This document shows positions 1 to 7,771 of a stretch of 64,000 nucleotides of DNA, in pieces. The stretch spans positions 1 through 64,000 of the forward strand of contig SXIK01000117.1 of the NCBI GenBank assembly GCA_005772855.1, read 5' to 3'. Every line of letters begins with the position of its first letter. Positions within the stretch are counted from its first letter, which is position 1. The DNA is from Planctomycetia bacterium (GTDB lineage: Bacteria; Planctomycetota; UBA8108; SXIK01). The notes under the pieces were generated by a model. That model was not told the origin of the DNA and searched no databases. It saw only the letters and a program-made list of their open reading frames with translations. The translations under genes and the position numbers were made by a program.

Positions 1-31
1 CCCTCGCTCCACCCTCGCTCCGCTCGGAGGC

Positions 32-146
32 GAGCCGTCGTGGGGGAGGGTCCGCCTCCCCCACCAGCAGAAACGAGCAGCAGACTTGAGATGGTCCTCC
101 TCTGCCCATTCGGAATGTCTCACGTGTGGGCGCGCGAGGTATATAC
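32..146 (+). repeat. Dispersed intergenic element, copy 1
   Basis: Diverged member of a repeat family also found near 22.7, 25.3, 37.4 and 48.0 kb. From left to right it has the G-rich hairpin (GGGGGAGG, then CCTCCCCC), a degenerate middle, and a right part matching the copy at 48.0 kb (GATGGTC, a GAATGTCTCACGTG-type block, then GAGGTATA at the end). The GGCGCC core is not preserved here. It sits just downstream of the SprT-like gene stop. This is the most diverged copy, recognised by eye only. Confidence 0.45.
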
Positions 147-155
147 GGGGGGTAA

Positions 156-1244
156 TTATTCAAGCAGGCGGCCTCGAGTCGTTGATTCGCCGGTCACGCC
201 CTTGCGGATGTTGATGGTGCGGCCATCACGGACGCCGGCATGAAACCCTTCGCCGCGGCTCACGCCGCTTGGCCCGCTTCCACGCTTCGTGGCGGGGTGC
301 ATGTAAGCATAGTAGTCCTTCAGCTGCTGGTCGCCGATCCAGATGAGGCCCTGCTCCTTCGAGAGCTGTTTCGATTGCTCAGCCAGTTTTCTCTCAAGAC
401 CGTGGAGCAGTCCCGCCCAGTATTGGAGTCGCGTTCCGCTCGCCGTGCCATGTTTCTTTCGGTGCGCTTTCCACAATGGATCGAGAAGCCCGAGCAAGTA
501 GTGGTAGACATAATCGGCGATTTCGAGGTTCTCTGGAGTTCCCGACACATTCAGAATTCGTCCCCGCTGATTCTTGATGGGGTCATACGACCATGCGTAG
601 ACCACGAGCACAAAGAAGTGCTCCTGCAGAATGGTGGCAAGAGTGTGCTCGTACTCTTGAAATCGCCCCTGACACTTGCCCAGGAATCGTGTCCCGTATC
701 GACGCGCTGGGCCCAGCTCCCTCAGGTCGAGGTTGTACTTGAGGAGATACTTCTGCGCCATGCGCATGGCATTGGTCGCCTCGTGCTCATTGGGGCTCCC
801 TGCCAGAGCGAGTAGCTCCTTCACTCTTTGCAGCATCTTGTCCCGCTCGGAGGACGACTCCTCGATTCGCCCGAGTGACCCCAACGCAGCTCGGGCCTCG
901 GGCTCAATCCGAAGCTTGTCGCAAGCTCGCGTCCAGGCTTCTCCGTGCGGTGGGCTGTCCGCTTTGAGGACTTCCGACGCATACTGGTGCGCCATCTCGT
1001 GGCGCAGCGTGTCGCAAACCTGATTCCAGGGATGACTCAGAATGTGATATTCGCTGATCGTGATGGTGCGCGCGTTCGGATTCCACTCGCCGAGCTTGCC
1101 CGCGCTCGAGCCGATCACAAAGACAGGAGCCTTCAGTTTCGAGTCGAGGTAGGCATAATTGAAGTAGTTGAAATGAAAGCGCAGGCTGTGGACCCACGCT
1201 ACGTGCAGAGAGGGAGGCACAACGAAGTGCAACGAGTCAGTCAT
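156..1244 (-). CDS. SprT-like zinc metalloprotein with DUF2786 region
   Basis: Protein of 362 residues. The N-terminal third looks like a SprT/zincin domain, with the metal-binding motif RHEMAHQY at residues 81-88 (His82, Glu83, His86). Residues about 133-175 (MLQRVKELLALAGSPNEHEA onward) match the DUF2786 pattern, an arrangement known in SprT-like/DUF2786 proteins. The C-terminal half has no domain I recognise. SprT-family proteases in other organisms act on DNA-protein crosslinks, but the role of this combination is unknown. The start at 1244 lacks a clear Shine-Dalgarno sequence but gives the full SprT fold. It is the last of three minus-strand genes, 87 bases after yceH, and could share its transcript. 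Confidence 0.8.
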   Translation of the reverse strand: MTDSLHFVVPPSLHVAWVHSLRFHFNYFNYAYLDSKLKAPVFVIGSSAGKLGEWNPNARTITISEYHILSHPWNQVCDTLRHEMAHQYASEVLKADSPPHGEAWTRACDKLRIEPEARAALGSLGRIEESSSERDKMLQRVKELLALAGSPNEHEATNAMRMAQKYLLKYNLDLRELGPARRYGTRFLGKCQGRFQEYEHTLATILQEHFFVLVVYAWSYDPIKNQRGRILNVSGTPENLEIADYVYHYLLGLLDPLWKAHRKKHGTASGTRLQYWAGLLHGLERKLAEQSKQLSKEQGLIWIGDQQLKDYYAYMHPATKRGSGPSGVSRGEGFHAGVRDGRTINIRKGVTGESTTRGRLLE

Positions 1245-1331
1245 GAGTTAACTTCGGAGCGCAGAGGTGCAAAGAGATTTCTTGTCACTATCCTCAAAAA
1301 TGTGGCGCGCGGAACATCCTGCAGCCTGAGG

Positions 1332-2075
1332 CTACTTGAGGAACTTTACAAAGGTGGCTTCCAGCTCGGCAACACGATCCTCCAAGGCGTGGACTCTCCG
1401 CTGGAGCTCGGTAATCGCGGGACTCGACACCGCACCGGAGACGTCCTGTGAGGCAGGGGCGATGTAAGCGGAGTTGCCGGGTGCGGGGTGCGGGACAGGT
1501 CTCGCAGCTTGAGCAAGAAGCGTTGGCGAGGCTTCCACCTCCGACGCATCCCGGCTGCCATGCTCCACGGGCGTTTCGGCGGCAGGGTAAAAGCAGTGCG
1601 CATACTTCACGCCTCGGGATCGCCCCTCCGGCCCCATGCGCCTGATGAGCGGATCAGGGCGGGTGAGCAGCCCCTCCAGGAACCGTTCCAGCTCCTCCGA
1701 CGTCTCGACAGGGCGCATCCTGCTTGCGCGCTGGCGCAGCTCGCCCTCCGTTTGCGGTCCTCTCAAGAGGAGCTCGGCCAGAATCGCGACCTCCTTGGAC
1801 TCGAGCGTGAGCACTTCGCCACAGCGGTGTTTCCAGCGATCGACTCGAGAGCCCGCCATCCGGACGAGGATCGAAAAGCCCTTCGCCTGAAGAGATTCCA
1901 GGGTGTCAAGAGCCTTCTCCTCGTCGATGTAGGAGATCGGTTCGCGGCAGCTTTTCTGGTTGGCGCCGACCACGACCGCATTCAAGCTCAACGGGTACTG
2001 CTCGGGCGTCGTGTAACCCTTCTCGATCAGCGTCCCGAGGACGCGGCGCTCGTTGAAGTTCAGTTGGACCGGCAT
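1332..2075 (-). CDS. YceH family protein (DUF480)
   Basis: The 247-residue product begins with the hallmark YceH segment: LNFNERRVLGTLIEKGYTTP, then YPLSLNAVVVGANQKS and RVDRWKHR. DUF480 proteins fold as two winged-helix domains, and their molecular function is not established. Residues about 160-220 are a variable Ala/Pro-rich linker. The last 25 residues (ELQRRVHALEDRVAELEATF) form a short coiled coil, which suggests oligomerisation and is common in this family. The gene starts 18 bases after the antiporter stop, so the two are probably co-transcribed. Assignment to the family is secure; function is not. Confidence 0.9.
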   Translation of the reverse strand: MPVQLNFNERRVLGTLIEKGYTTPEQYPLSLNAVVVGANQKSCREPISYIDEEKALDTLESLQAKGFSILVRMAGSRVDRWKHRCGEVLTLESKEVAILAELLLRGPQTEGELRQRASRMRPVETSEELERFLEGLLTRPDPLIRRMGPEGRSRGVKYAHCFYPAAETPVEHGSRDASEVEASPTLLAQAARPVPHPAPGNSAYIAPASQDVSGAVSSPAITELQRRVHALEDRVAELEATFVKFLK

Positions 2076-2093
2076 TCGTTTCGCCTCCGGATC

Positions 2094-3500
2094 TCAGGAC
2101 AGAAAGAGGAGCATGGCCGTGAAGAAAAGTGGGATCAAGACCACGATGGAGTAAACCATGTAACCGAAGAAGCTTGGCATCTTGACCCCCGCCTGTTCGG
2201 CAATCGTCTTCACCATGAAGTTAGGGCCATTTCCAATGTAGGTGTTGGCTCCCATGAAGACTGAGCCCATGGATACGGCAAGAAGAAGCTGGGTCAAGAT
2301 CAGGCCGTCCTTCACCTTCACGACATCCACCGCCTGTTGGCCGAGGCTCGCCGTGAGAGCCTTGGCCGTCTCGAAGAAGACGACGTAGGTCGGCGCGTTG
2401 TCGAGCACGCTCGAGAGGCTTCCCGAGGCCCAAAAGAAGGCCTGGGAGGTCTTGAGGCCGAGCTTGGGCCCCTCGCTTCTCAGGTATTCGACAGGCGCGC
2501 TCATGCAGATGAAAATCCCGATAAAGAGGCAGCCGACCTCAAGGATTGCCCCGAAGTTGAAGCCATTGCCTGCACGGATCTCCCTGTTCAAGGGAGTTGT
2601 GAACCAGGACAGGGCTGAAAGGAAGAGGAGCGTCCCCTCACGCAGGTAGGGAGGTGGGTTAATTCCCAGGCCGGGTAAAGGGCGACTCGGATCGATGACC
2701 GCGACGCAGCCAATCACGCCGAGGAGCCACAGGAAGTTGATACCGCCCTGAATCGCAAGCGGCCGAACCTGCTGGACGTCTTCAGCGATGTCTCGAGCCT
2801 CCTCGCTCCGGTAAGCGACCGTGTCCCAGATGAAGTAAATCACCAGCAGTGAACCGATCAGGAATAGCATCGGCCCAAGCAAGTGGAGCGTCCACCAAAA
2901 CGGCACCCCCATGAGGTACCCCAGAAAGAGGGGCGGGTCACCCAGTGGTGTGAGCGAGCCGCCGATGTTGGACACCACGAAGATGAAAAAGACGATGGTG
3001 TGAACCTTGTGTTTCCGTTCGGCATTCGTCCGCAGGACGGGTCGGATCAGCAGCATGCTCGCGCCCGTTGTCCCAATAAAGCTGGCAAGCAGCCCGCCCA
3101 GCGCAAGAAACAGGACGTTCGTGCGAGGGGTCGCCTGGATATCCCCCTTGATGAGGATGCCACCGGAGATCGTGTACAGGCTGAAGAGTAGGACGATGAA
3201 GGGCACAAACTCATCCAGCACCGAATGTTGCAGCACGTGGAGCACAGCCGGTAGGCCCTTCAGGAGTTGCCCGTGTTCAGCGTGCGCTCCCTCTGGCCCC
3301 TGCGGGCTCTTGATCCCGTTGTGCATCGTTCCGTAGTAGACCAGCGTCAGCATTGCCAGAAGGAGCGAAACTGCCAGTTTGTTCGAGTTCTTCTCCCAGG
3401 CGTGCGCGAGCTTGTGAATTAGAGGGAAAATGGCGATCGCGAAAAGCAGCGCGATGAACGGGAAAAAACTCCAAACCGGAGGCGGGGCATAGAGGTCCAT
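2094..3500 (-). CDS. NhaD-like sodium:proton antiporter (ion transporter superfamily)
   Basis: The 468-residue product is an integral membrane protein with about 11-12 hydrophobic segments spread along its length. Motifs of the ArsB/NhaD group are visible: FIGTTGASMLLIRPVL, SNIGGSLTPLGDPPLFLGYL, and near the C-terminus GSVFMGANTYIGNGPNFMVK. The repeated glycine-rich Thr/Asn loops are the expected ion-binding re-entrant elements of this superfamily. Sodium/proton exchange is the most likely activity, but related carriers move citrate or arsenite and substrate cannot be read from sequence. It heads the minus-strand group antiporter-yceH-SprT. Upstream lies a 470-base intergenic stretch containing a separate inverted-repeat element. 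Confidence 0.8.
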   Translation of the reverse strand: MDLYAPPPVWSFFPFIALLFAIAIFPLIHKLAHAWEKNSNKLAVSLLLAMLTLVYYGTMHNGIKSPQGPEGAHAEHGQLLKGLPAVLHVLQHSVLDEFVPFIVLLFSLYTISGGILIKGDIQATPRTNVLFLALGGLLASFIGTTGASMLLIRPVLRTNAERKHKVHTIVFFIFVVSNIGGSLTPLGDPPLFLGYLMGVPFWWTLHLLGPMLFLIGSLLVIYFIWDTVAYRSEEARDIAEDVQQVRPLAIQGGINFLWLLGVIGCVAVIDPSRPLPGLGINPPPYLREGTLLFLSALSWFTTPLNREIRAGNGFNFGAILEVGCLFIGIFICMSAPVEYLRSEGPKLGLKTSQAFFWASGSLSSVLDNAPTYVVFFETAKALTASLGQQAVDVVKVKDGLILTQLLLAVSMGSVFMGANTYIGNGPNFMVKTIAEQAGVKMPSFFGYMVYSIVVLIPLFFTAMLLFLS

Positions 3501-3540
3501 GGGCCCAGAGGATGCCCGGTCAAGGTGGTTGCTGCAAGGC

Positions 3541-3749
3541 CTCAGTACCGCACGCCATAAATGGGTGCCTGAGATCTCCTGGAGGCGCGCGGTACTCTTG
3601 AGGGGGTGTCCGATCGTGGCACTCCTTCGGCGGGCCGTGACACCCCCTCAAATCTCCACCTGAGGGGCTGCCCCCCCTCACACTCCCCTTGCCGATTACC
3701 GCCCAAGAGCTGCATTCTCAGGCCCTAACTTACGGTGGGCGGTACTCAG
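3541..3749. repeat. Inverted-terminus element with long hairpin (MITE-like)
   Basis: This is a 209-bp stretch in the 470-base gap between the divergently transcribed antiporter and ychF. Its ends are imperfect inverted repeats: CTCAGTACCGCAC at 3541-3553 and GGGCGGTACTCAG at 3737-3749, matching at 11 of 13 positions when one is complemented. Inside lies a perfect 13-bp inverted repeat, TTGAGGGGGTGTC at 3598-3610 and GACACCCCCTCAA at 3639-3651, around a 28-base loop. There is no T-run, so it is not a typical terminator. Nothing in it looks coding. Whether it is mobile is inference; I saw no clear target duplication. The rest of the gap (3750-3970) holds only the ychF leader. Confidence 0.5.
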
Positions 3750-3970
3750 AATCTGAAGCACAGGCGCAAGCGATGTTGCTGAAACTGGGGCAGAGGTTTT
3801 CGGCTACTTTTCGCAAGCCCGATCTCCGACGGGGGGACAGGTTACAGCGGGACGCCGCCGAAGTGGACTGTGCATTTTCCGGAGGAGACGAGGGCCGCCA
3901 GCTCTGTTATCCTCATTCGTTTTCCTCGGTGGACTCCCCTGCCGAGCACTCTCAGGCCAAGAGCACAACC

Positions 3971-5062
3971 ATGGAAGCTGGAATTGTAGGATTACCCAAC
4001 GTCGGGAAGAGCACACTGTTCAACGCACTGACCGCTGCCGGAATTCCGAGCGCGAATTATCCATTCTGCACCATCGAGCCCAACATTGGTGTCGTACTCG
4101 TGCCTGACCCTCGCCTGGCGGTCATCAACCGCTTTATCAAGACCGACCGGATCGTGCCTGCCATGTTGCACTTGGTGGACATTGCCGGTCTGGTTCGAGG
4201 CGCCTCAAAGGGAGAAGGACTTGGAAACAAGTTTCTTTCCCACATCCGCAATGTCGACGCGGTGCTCCACGTCGTGAGGTGTTTTGAAGATCCGAACATC
4301 ATTCACGTCGAGGGCACGGTCGACCCGATCCGTGACATAGAGACGATCGACACCGAGCTCATGCTTGCCGACCTGCAGGCTGTCGAGGGCGGCATGGACA
4401 AGGCACAGCGCGCCGCACGATCGGGGGACAAGGAAGGCAAGGTGCGTCTCGAGGTGCTGGAGAGATGCCAGCAGCTGCTTGCAGCCGGGAAACCGGTGCG
4501 AGGTCTTGAATTCTCAAACCCGGAGCATGAGAAGGTCTTCAAGTCGCTTCAGCTTCTCACGGCGAAGCGAGTCCTCTACGTGATGAATGTACCCGAGGAT
4601 GACTTGCACGGTCTTGGTCCTCACGCACAGCGGGTCAGGGAACGGGCCGCCGCCGAACGTGGGATGACCGTTCCTGTCTGCGCCAGGCTGGAGAGTGAGA
4701 TTGCTGAGCTTGAAGAAAAAGATCGAAAGGAGTTACTCGAGAGCGTCGGGCTTGAGGTGCCGGCACTTTCGGTGTTGGCTCGTGCTACCTACAAGCTTCT
4801 CGGGCTCCAGAGCTTCTATACGGCCGGCCCGACGGAGATCCGCGCCTGGACGATTCCCACTGGAGCGACCGCGCCCCAGGCCGCAGGAGTGATCCACAGT
4901 GACTTCGAGCGAGGCTTCATCCGTGCAGAGGTTTACAGCGTTGCGGACCTGGAGAAATACAAGACAGAGGCTGCCATTCGCGCCGCGGGTAAGCTGCGGA
5001 TCGAGGGGAAAAGTTGCATCCTTGAGGATAGTGACATATGCCACTTCCTCTTCAATGTTTAG
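3971..5062 (+). CDS. Redox-regulated ATPase/GTPase YchF
   Basis: YchF (Obg family, OLA1 homologue) binds ATP and GTP and associates with ribosomes. The product is 363 residues from the ATG at 3971, the usual family length; the open frame continues further upstream but with non-YchF sequence. Visible motifs are the P-loop GLPNVGKST at the N-terminus, the family signature [10 protein letters not shown] around residue 35, the G3 region [20 protein letters not shown], and a C-terminal TGS domain ending [14 protein letters not shown]. Its stop codon overlaps, by four bases, the stop of the kinase gene on the opposite strand. Function in this organism is inferred from conservation. Confidence 0.97.
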   Translation: MEAGIVGLPNVGKSTLFNALTAAGIPSANYPFCTIEPNIGVVLVPDPRLAVINRFIKTDRIVPAMLHLVDIAGLVRGASKGEGLGNKFLSHIRNVDAVLHVVRCFEDPNIIHVEGTVDPIRDIETIDTELMLADLQAVEGGMDKAQRAARSGDKEGKVRLEVLERCQQLLAAGKPVRGLEFSNPEHEKVFKSLQLLTAKRVLYVMNVPEDDLHGLGPHAQRVRERAAAERGMTVPVCARLESEIAELEEKDRKELLESVGLEVPALSVLARATYKLLGLQSFYTAGPTEIRAWTIPTGATAPQAAGVIHSDFERGFIRAEVYSVADLEKYKTEAAIRAAGKLRIEGKSCILEDSDICHFLFNV

Positions 5063-6708
5063 TAACCCGCCTTGCGACGCTGGCGGTGGTACTTCCAACC
5101 AGGAATAAAGAAGCAGGCGGCACTGACCAGGCCAAAGATGAGGATGCCGAATTTCGGGAAAATTGTTATCACGATTGCCGTCAGGAAGCTGGCGAACGCT
5201 TGACCATAAAAGACGCCCGTCAAGATTCCGGCCTTCACGAAGAAGACCATGCCGTTGACTAGCGCCAGAATCGGCGAGAGCGTGAGCGCCTCGAGGCCGA
5301 GTAGGCGCTCAACGGGGAATAACACCGAGATCGCCAGAATGCTCGCGCCCCAAACATGCGCGATCTGTTTCTCAACAAAGGTGATGGGGCCTGCACGTCG
5401 CCGGAGCGCCCAGAATATTGCAGCCCAGGCGCTGAAACCTACAGTCCAGATTCCCACGTAGGGTCCAGGGGTCCGGATTCCGGCCCAGTGTAGAAAGTTC
5501 GTGAGCGCGCAGAGCGCCACGAGCACCACGGAGTGCCACATCCACAGTAGCCCCCAGTTCTCCAGAACTGGGGCGTGCACCGTGTCGCGGAGAGCCCGAT
5601 TCACGAGCATGCGCAGGCCCGAGGAGCGAGCCTTGACGGGCTCCCCTTGCAAGTACGCGTTGAGGTCGTCAGCAAGAGCCTGGGCGCTCGGATAGCGCAG
5701 GTCGGGTGGTTTCTGGAGGCATTTGAGCGCAATCATCTCGAGATCGCGATCTGCCCGTGGGTTCAGAAGCCTCGGTGGAAGCGGATCCCGCTCGAGCACC
5801 GAAAGCACGGTTTCGACAGGAGTCGCTGCCTGATGCGGTGGCCGACCGGTCAGCGCATGGTAGAGAATTGCCCCGAGCGCATAGACATCACTGGTGGGTC
5901 CGATTGCACCTCGTTTGCCAGCCGCTTGCTCCGGGGCCATGTAGCTGGGCGTGCCAACAATTGCGCCTGACTGCGTGAGGCCGTCGTCAACCTCCAGGCG
6001 CTTTGCAAGGCCGAAGTCGGTCACGAACGGCGTACCCTTCGCGTCGAGAAGAATGTTCTGAGGCTTCAAGTCACGGTGCAAGACGCCTCGATGGTGAGCG
6101 AAATGGATGGCGTGAGCAACCAGGGCCACAATCCGCGCGGCCTCTCGGGGCTGGAGCGGGCCCTCCAGAAGCTTGCGGGCGAGGGTCGTGCCTTCCACGA
6201 AGCGCATCGTGAAGAAGAGCTCTCCACTGGAACTGCCAACCTCGTAGACCGGCGCTATGTTGGGGTGGTCAAGCCGCGCCGCCGACTCAGCTTCTGCTCG
6301 AAATCGGGCGATATCGACGGCGGATGCCCGGGCGCCCTTGAGCAGCAATTTCATCGCAACGATCCGCCCAAGGCTGCGCTGTCGCGCCTTGTAGACGATA
6401 CCCATCCCACCCCTGCCGAGCTCCTCAAGAACCTCGTAGTCTTCGAGGTTCGGCCTGTGCAAGGGAGCCGCGGCCTTGGCGTTGAGGTCCGCCGCGATCG
6501 TCCTGGCGATCTGCCCCGGGGGTTTTGCCAGCTCCTCCGCGACGAGCAGAGTTCCCCAGAGCTCACGAATGTCCGACTCGAGCCCCGGGTTTGAACGAAC
6601 GACGTCATGGATTCGGACCTCCTTGCCTGCGCGAAAATCCAGGGTCAGGCTCTCCAGGATCTGAGCCAGGATTTCGTCGTGTGCGGGATTCTGGGGAGCA
6701 GTCGTCAT
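5059..6708 (-). CDS. Membrane-anchored serine/threonine protein kinase
   Basis: Protein of 549 residues. An N-terminal helical region (1-85) precedes a complete Hanks-type kinase domain at about 91-352: glycine loop [11 protein letters not shown], invariant lysine in VAMK (Lys120), HRDLKPQN with Asp213, DFGLAK at 231-236 and APE at 258-260. Residues about 385-540 contain five or six hydrophobic segments and end in a basic tail, so the kinase faces the cytoplasm and is anchored by a multispanning module rather than one helix. No extracellular sensor domain is apparent. It lies 182 bases downstream of an ECF sigma gene on the same strand, a pairing frequent in planctomycetes, where the kinase is thought to act with the sigma factor. 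Substrate is unknown. Confidence 0.93.
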   Translation of the reverse strand: MTTAPQNPAHDEILAQILESLTLDFRAGKEVRIHDVVRSNPGLESDIRELWGTLLVAEELAKPPGQIARTIAADLNAKAAAPLHRPNLEDYEVLEELGRGGMGIVYKARQRSLGRIVAMKLLLKGARASAVDIARFRAEAESAARLDHPNIAPVYEVGSSSGELFFTMRFVEGTTLARKLLEGPLQPREAARIVALVAHAIHFAHHRGVLHRDLKPQNILLDAKGTPFVTDFGLAKRLEVDDGLTQSGAIVGTPSYMAPEQAAGKRGAIGPTSDVYALGAILYHALTGRPPHQAATPVETVLSVLERDPLPPRLLNPRADRDLEMIALKCLQKPPDLRYPSAQALADDLNAYLQGEPVKARSSGLRMLVNRALRDTVHAPVLENWGLLWMWHSVVLVALCALTNFLHWAGIRTPGPYVGIWTVGFSAWAAIFWALRRRAGPITFVEKQIAHVWGASILAISVLFPVERLLGLEALTLSPILALVNGMVFFVKAGILTGVFYGQAFASFLTAIVITIFPKFGILIFGLVSAACFFIPGWKYHRQRRKAGY

Positions 6709-6890
6709 GAAAGGTTGTCTGGTCCGAGAGCTCCATTAGCTCCTCGAATCGTCCAGGAAGCTACCTCGAATCCCCGCGCCCGGGGCGCCCGCGAGGGCGC
6801 CGAACCTGCCGACGCGGGCAAAGGGGGGCGTGTGCGAAGCCCGGCCGCCATCAGTTTCCCGAGGAAATCGCACAATTCTCTCGACGTTGA

Positions 6891-7535
6891 TCACTGCGGG
6901 CGCTTGTCTGCTTGAGAATCATCGACGCCTATCTTTGCGCGCAGGCGCCGCAGTGCGCGCAGGTATCGCATGCTCGCCGCGGGATCACTCAATTTGAGCG
7001 CCCTGGCAGACTCTTGATTCGAGAGCTGCTCGAAGTGACGCATGAGAAGGATCTCGCGGTCGACCTCCTCGAGCTCTTCCAGTGCCGCGGAGAATTGAGC
7101 CTCCATCTCCTGGCGGATCGCCTGCGTTGCAGGGGTGAGGCCCTCAGACTGCAGCTGGTTCAAGAGCTGAATGGACGAGGCCGACGAAAATCCTGGCCGA
7201 TCGAGAGGTCGCTCTCGCTCGACGCTGCGTCGCCCCGCGGCCCGGTGGCGTCTGTGGGCGTCGATCATGCGGTCCTTCGCAATCTGTCGAATCCAGAGGT
7301 GAAAGGGCATGTCGCTTGAGCGGAGGTAATCGTCAAGGCGTCGCGACGCCTCGACAAGCGTATCCTGCACAATATCGCTGGCGTCGACACGGGCGACAAT
7401 AGCTGGATCAAGCCGAAGCTCGATCATCCGTCGAACGGACTCCCGATGTTCTTCGAAAAGCTTGTTGACGGCATCGCTATCCCCGGCCCGGGCGGCAGAA
7501 AGCAGCTTGTCTGTGCGAGAAGCGTCGGGCCACAT
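6891..7535 (-). CDS. ECF-type RNA polymerase sigma factor
   Basis: The 214-residue product starts at the ATG at 7535 (MWPDASRTDKLLSAARAGDS); the frame runs further upstream but that part looks non-coding. Region 2 is seen in ARVDASDIVQDTLVEASRRL and the following PFHLWIRQIAKDRMIDAHRR. Region 4, the -35 binding helix-turn-helix, is seen in LLMRHFEQLSNQESARALKL. The spacing and the long basic linker match planctomycete ECF sigma factors that are encoded with serine/threonine kinases. The next gene downstream on the same strand is such a kinase. No anti-sigma factor is adjacent, so control by phosphorylation is a reasonable inference. Confidence 0.93.
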   Translation of the reverse strand: MWPDASRTDKLLSAARAGDSDAVNKLFEEHRESVRRMIELRLDPAIVARVDASDIVQDTLVEASRRLDDYLRSSDMPFHLWIRQIAKDRMIDAHRRHRAAGRRSVERERPLDRPGFSSASSIQLLNQLQSEGLTPATQAIRQEMEAQFSAALEELEEVDREILLMRHFEQLSNQESARALKLSDPAASMRYLRALRRLRAKIGVDDSQADKRPQ

Positions 7536-7756
7536 GCCTGGTATTGTAGCAGGTTGGGCAGCCTGGATAAGGTATCCCCGTGCTCGGTCGGACATGAAGT
7601 CGAACCTGCACTCCCGGCGCCACGTCCAGAATGCGGTCTGGATTTCGAAAAATTCTGGGCCAGCGCGCGGCATTGTGGCGTGGAGTGCCCAGGAAGACAC
7701 CGTCGGTGCGTCGGAAAACTTAAACCAGCGGGAAAGGGAGGCATGACTACAGAGTG

Positions 7757-7762
7757 TACAAT
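7757..7762 (+). promoter_or_regulatory. Possible -10 box close to the radical SAM start
   Basis: TACAAT lies 9 bases before the ATG at 7772, with no Shine-Dalgarno sequence between. A transcript starting at the usual distance would have almost no leader. I see no convincing -35 hexamer. The same layout occurs at 40179, 46058 and 59193. Confidence 0.3.
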
Positions 7763-7771
7763 CGTCACACA

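Noticed and set aside
3598-3651. Perfect 13-bp hairpin considered as an intrinsic terminator
   Set aside because: No T-run on either strand and a 28-base loop; treated instead as part of the inverted-terminus element.
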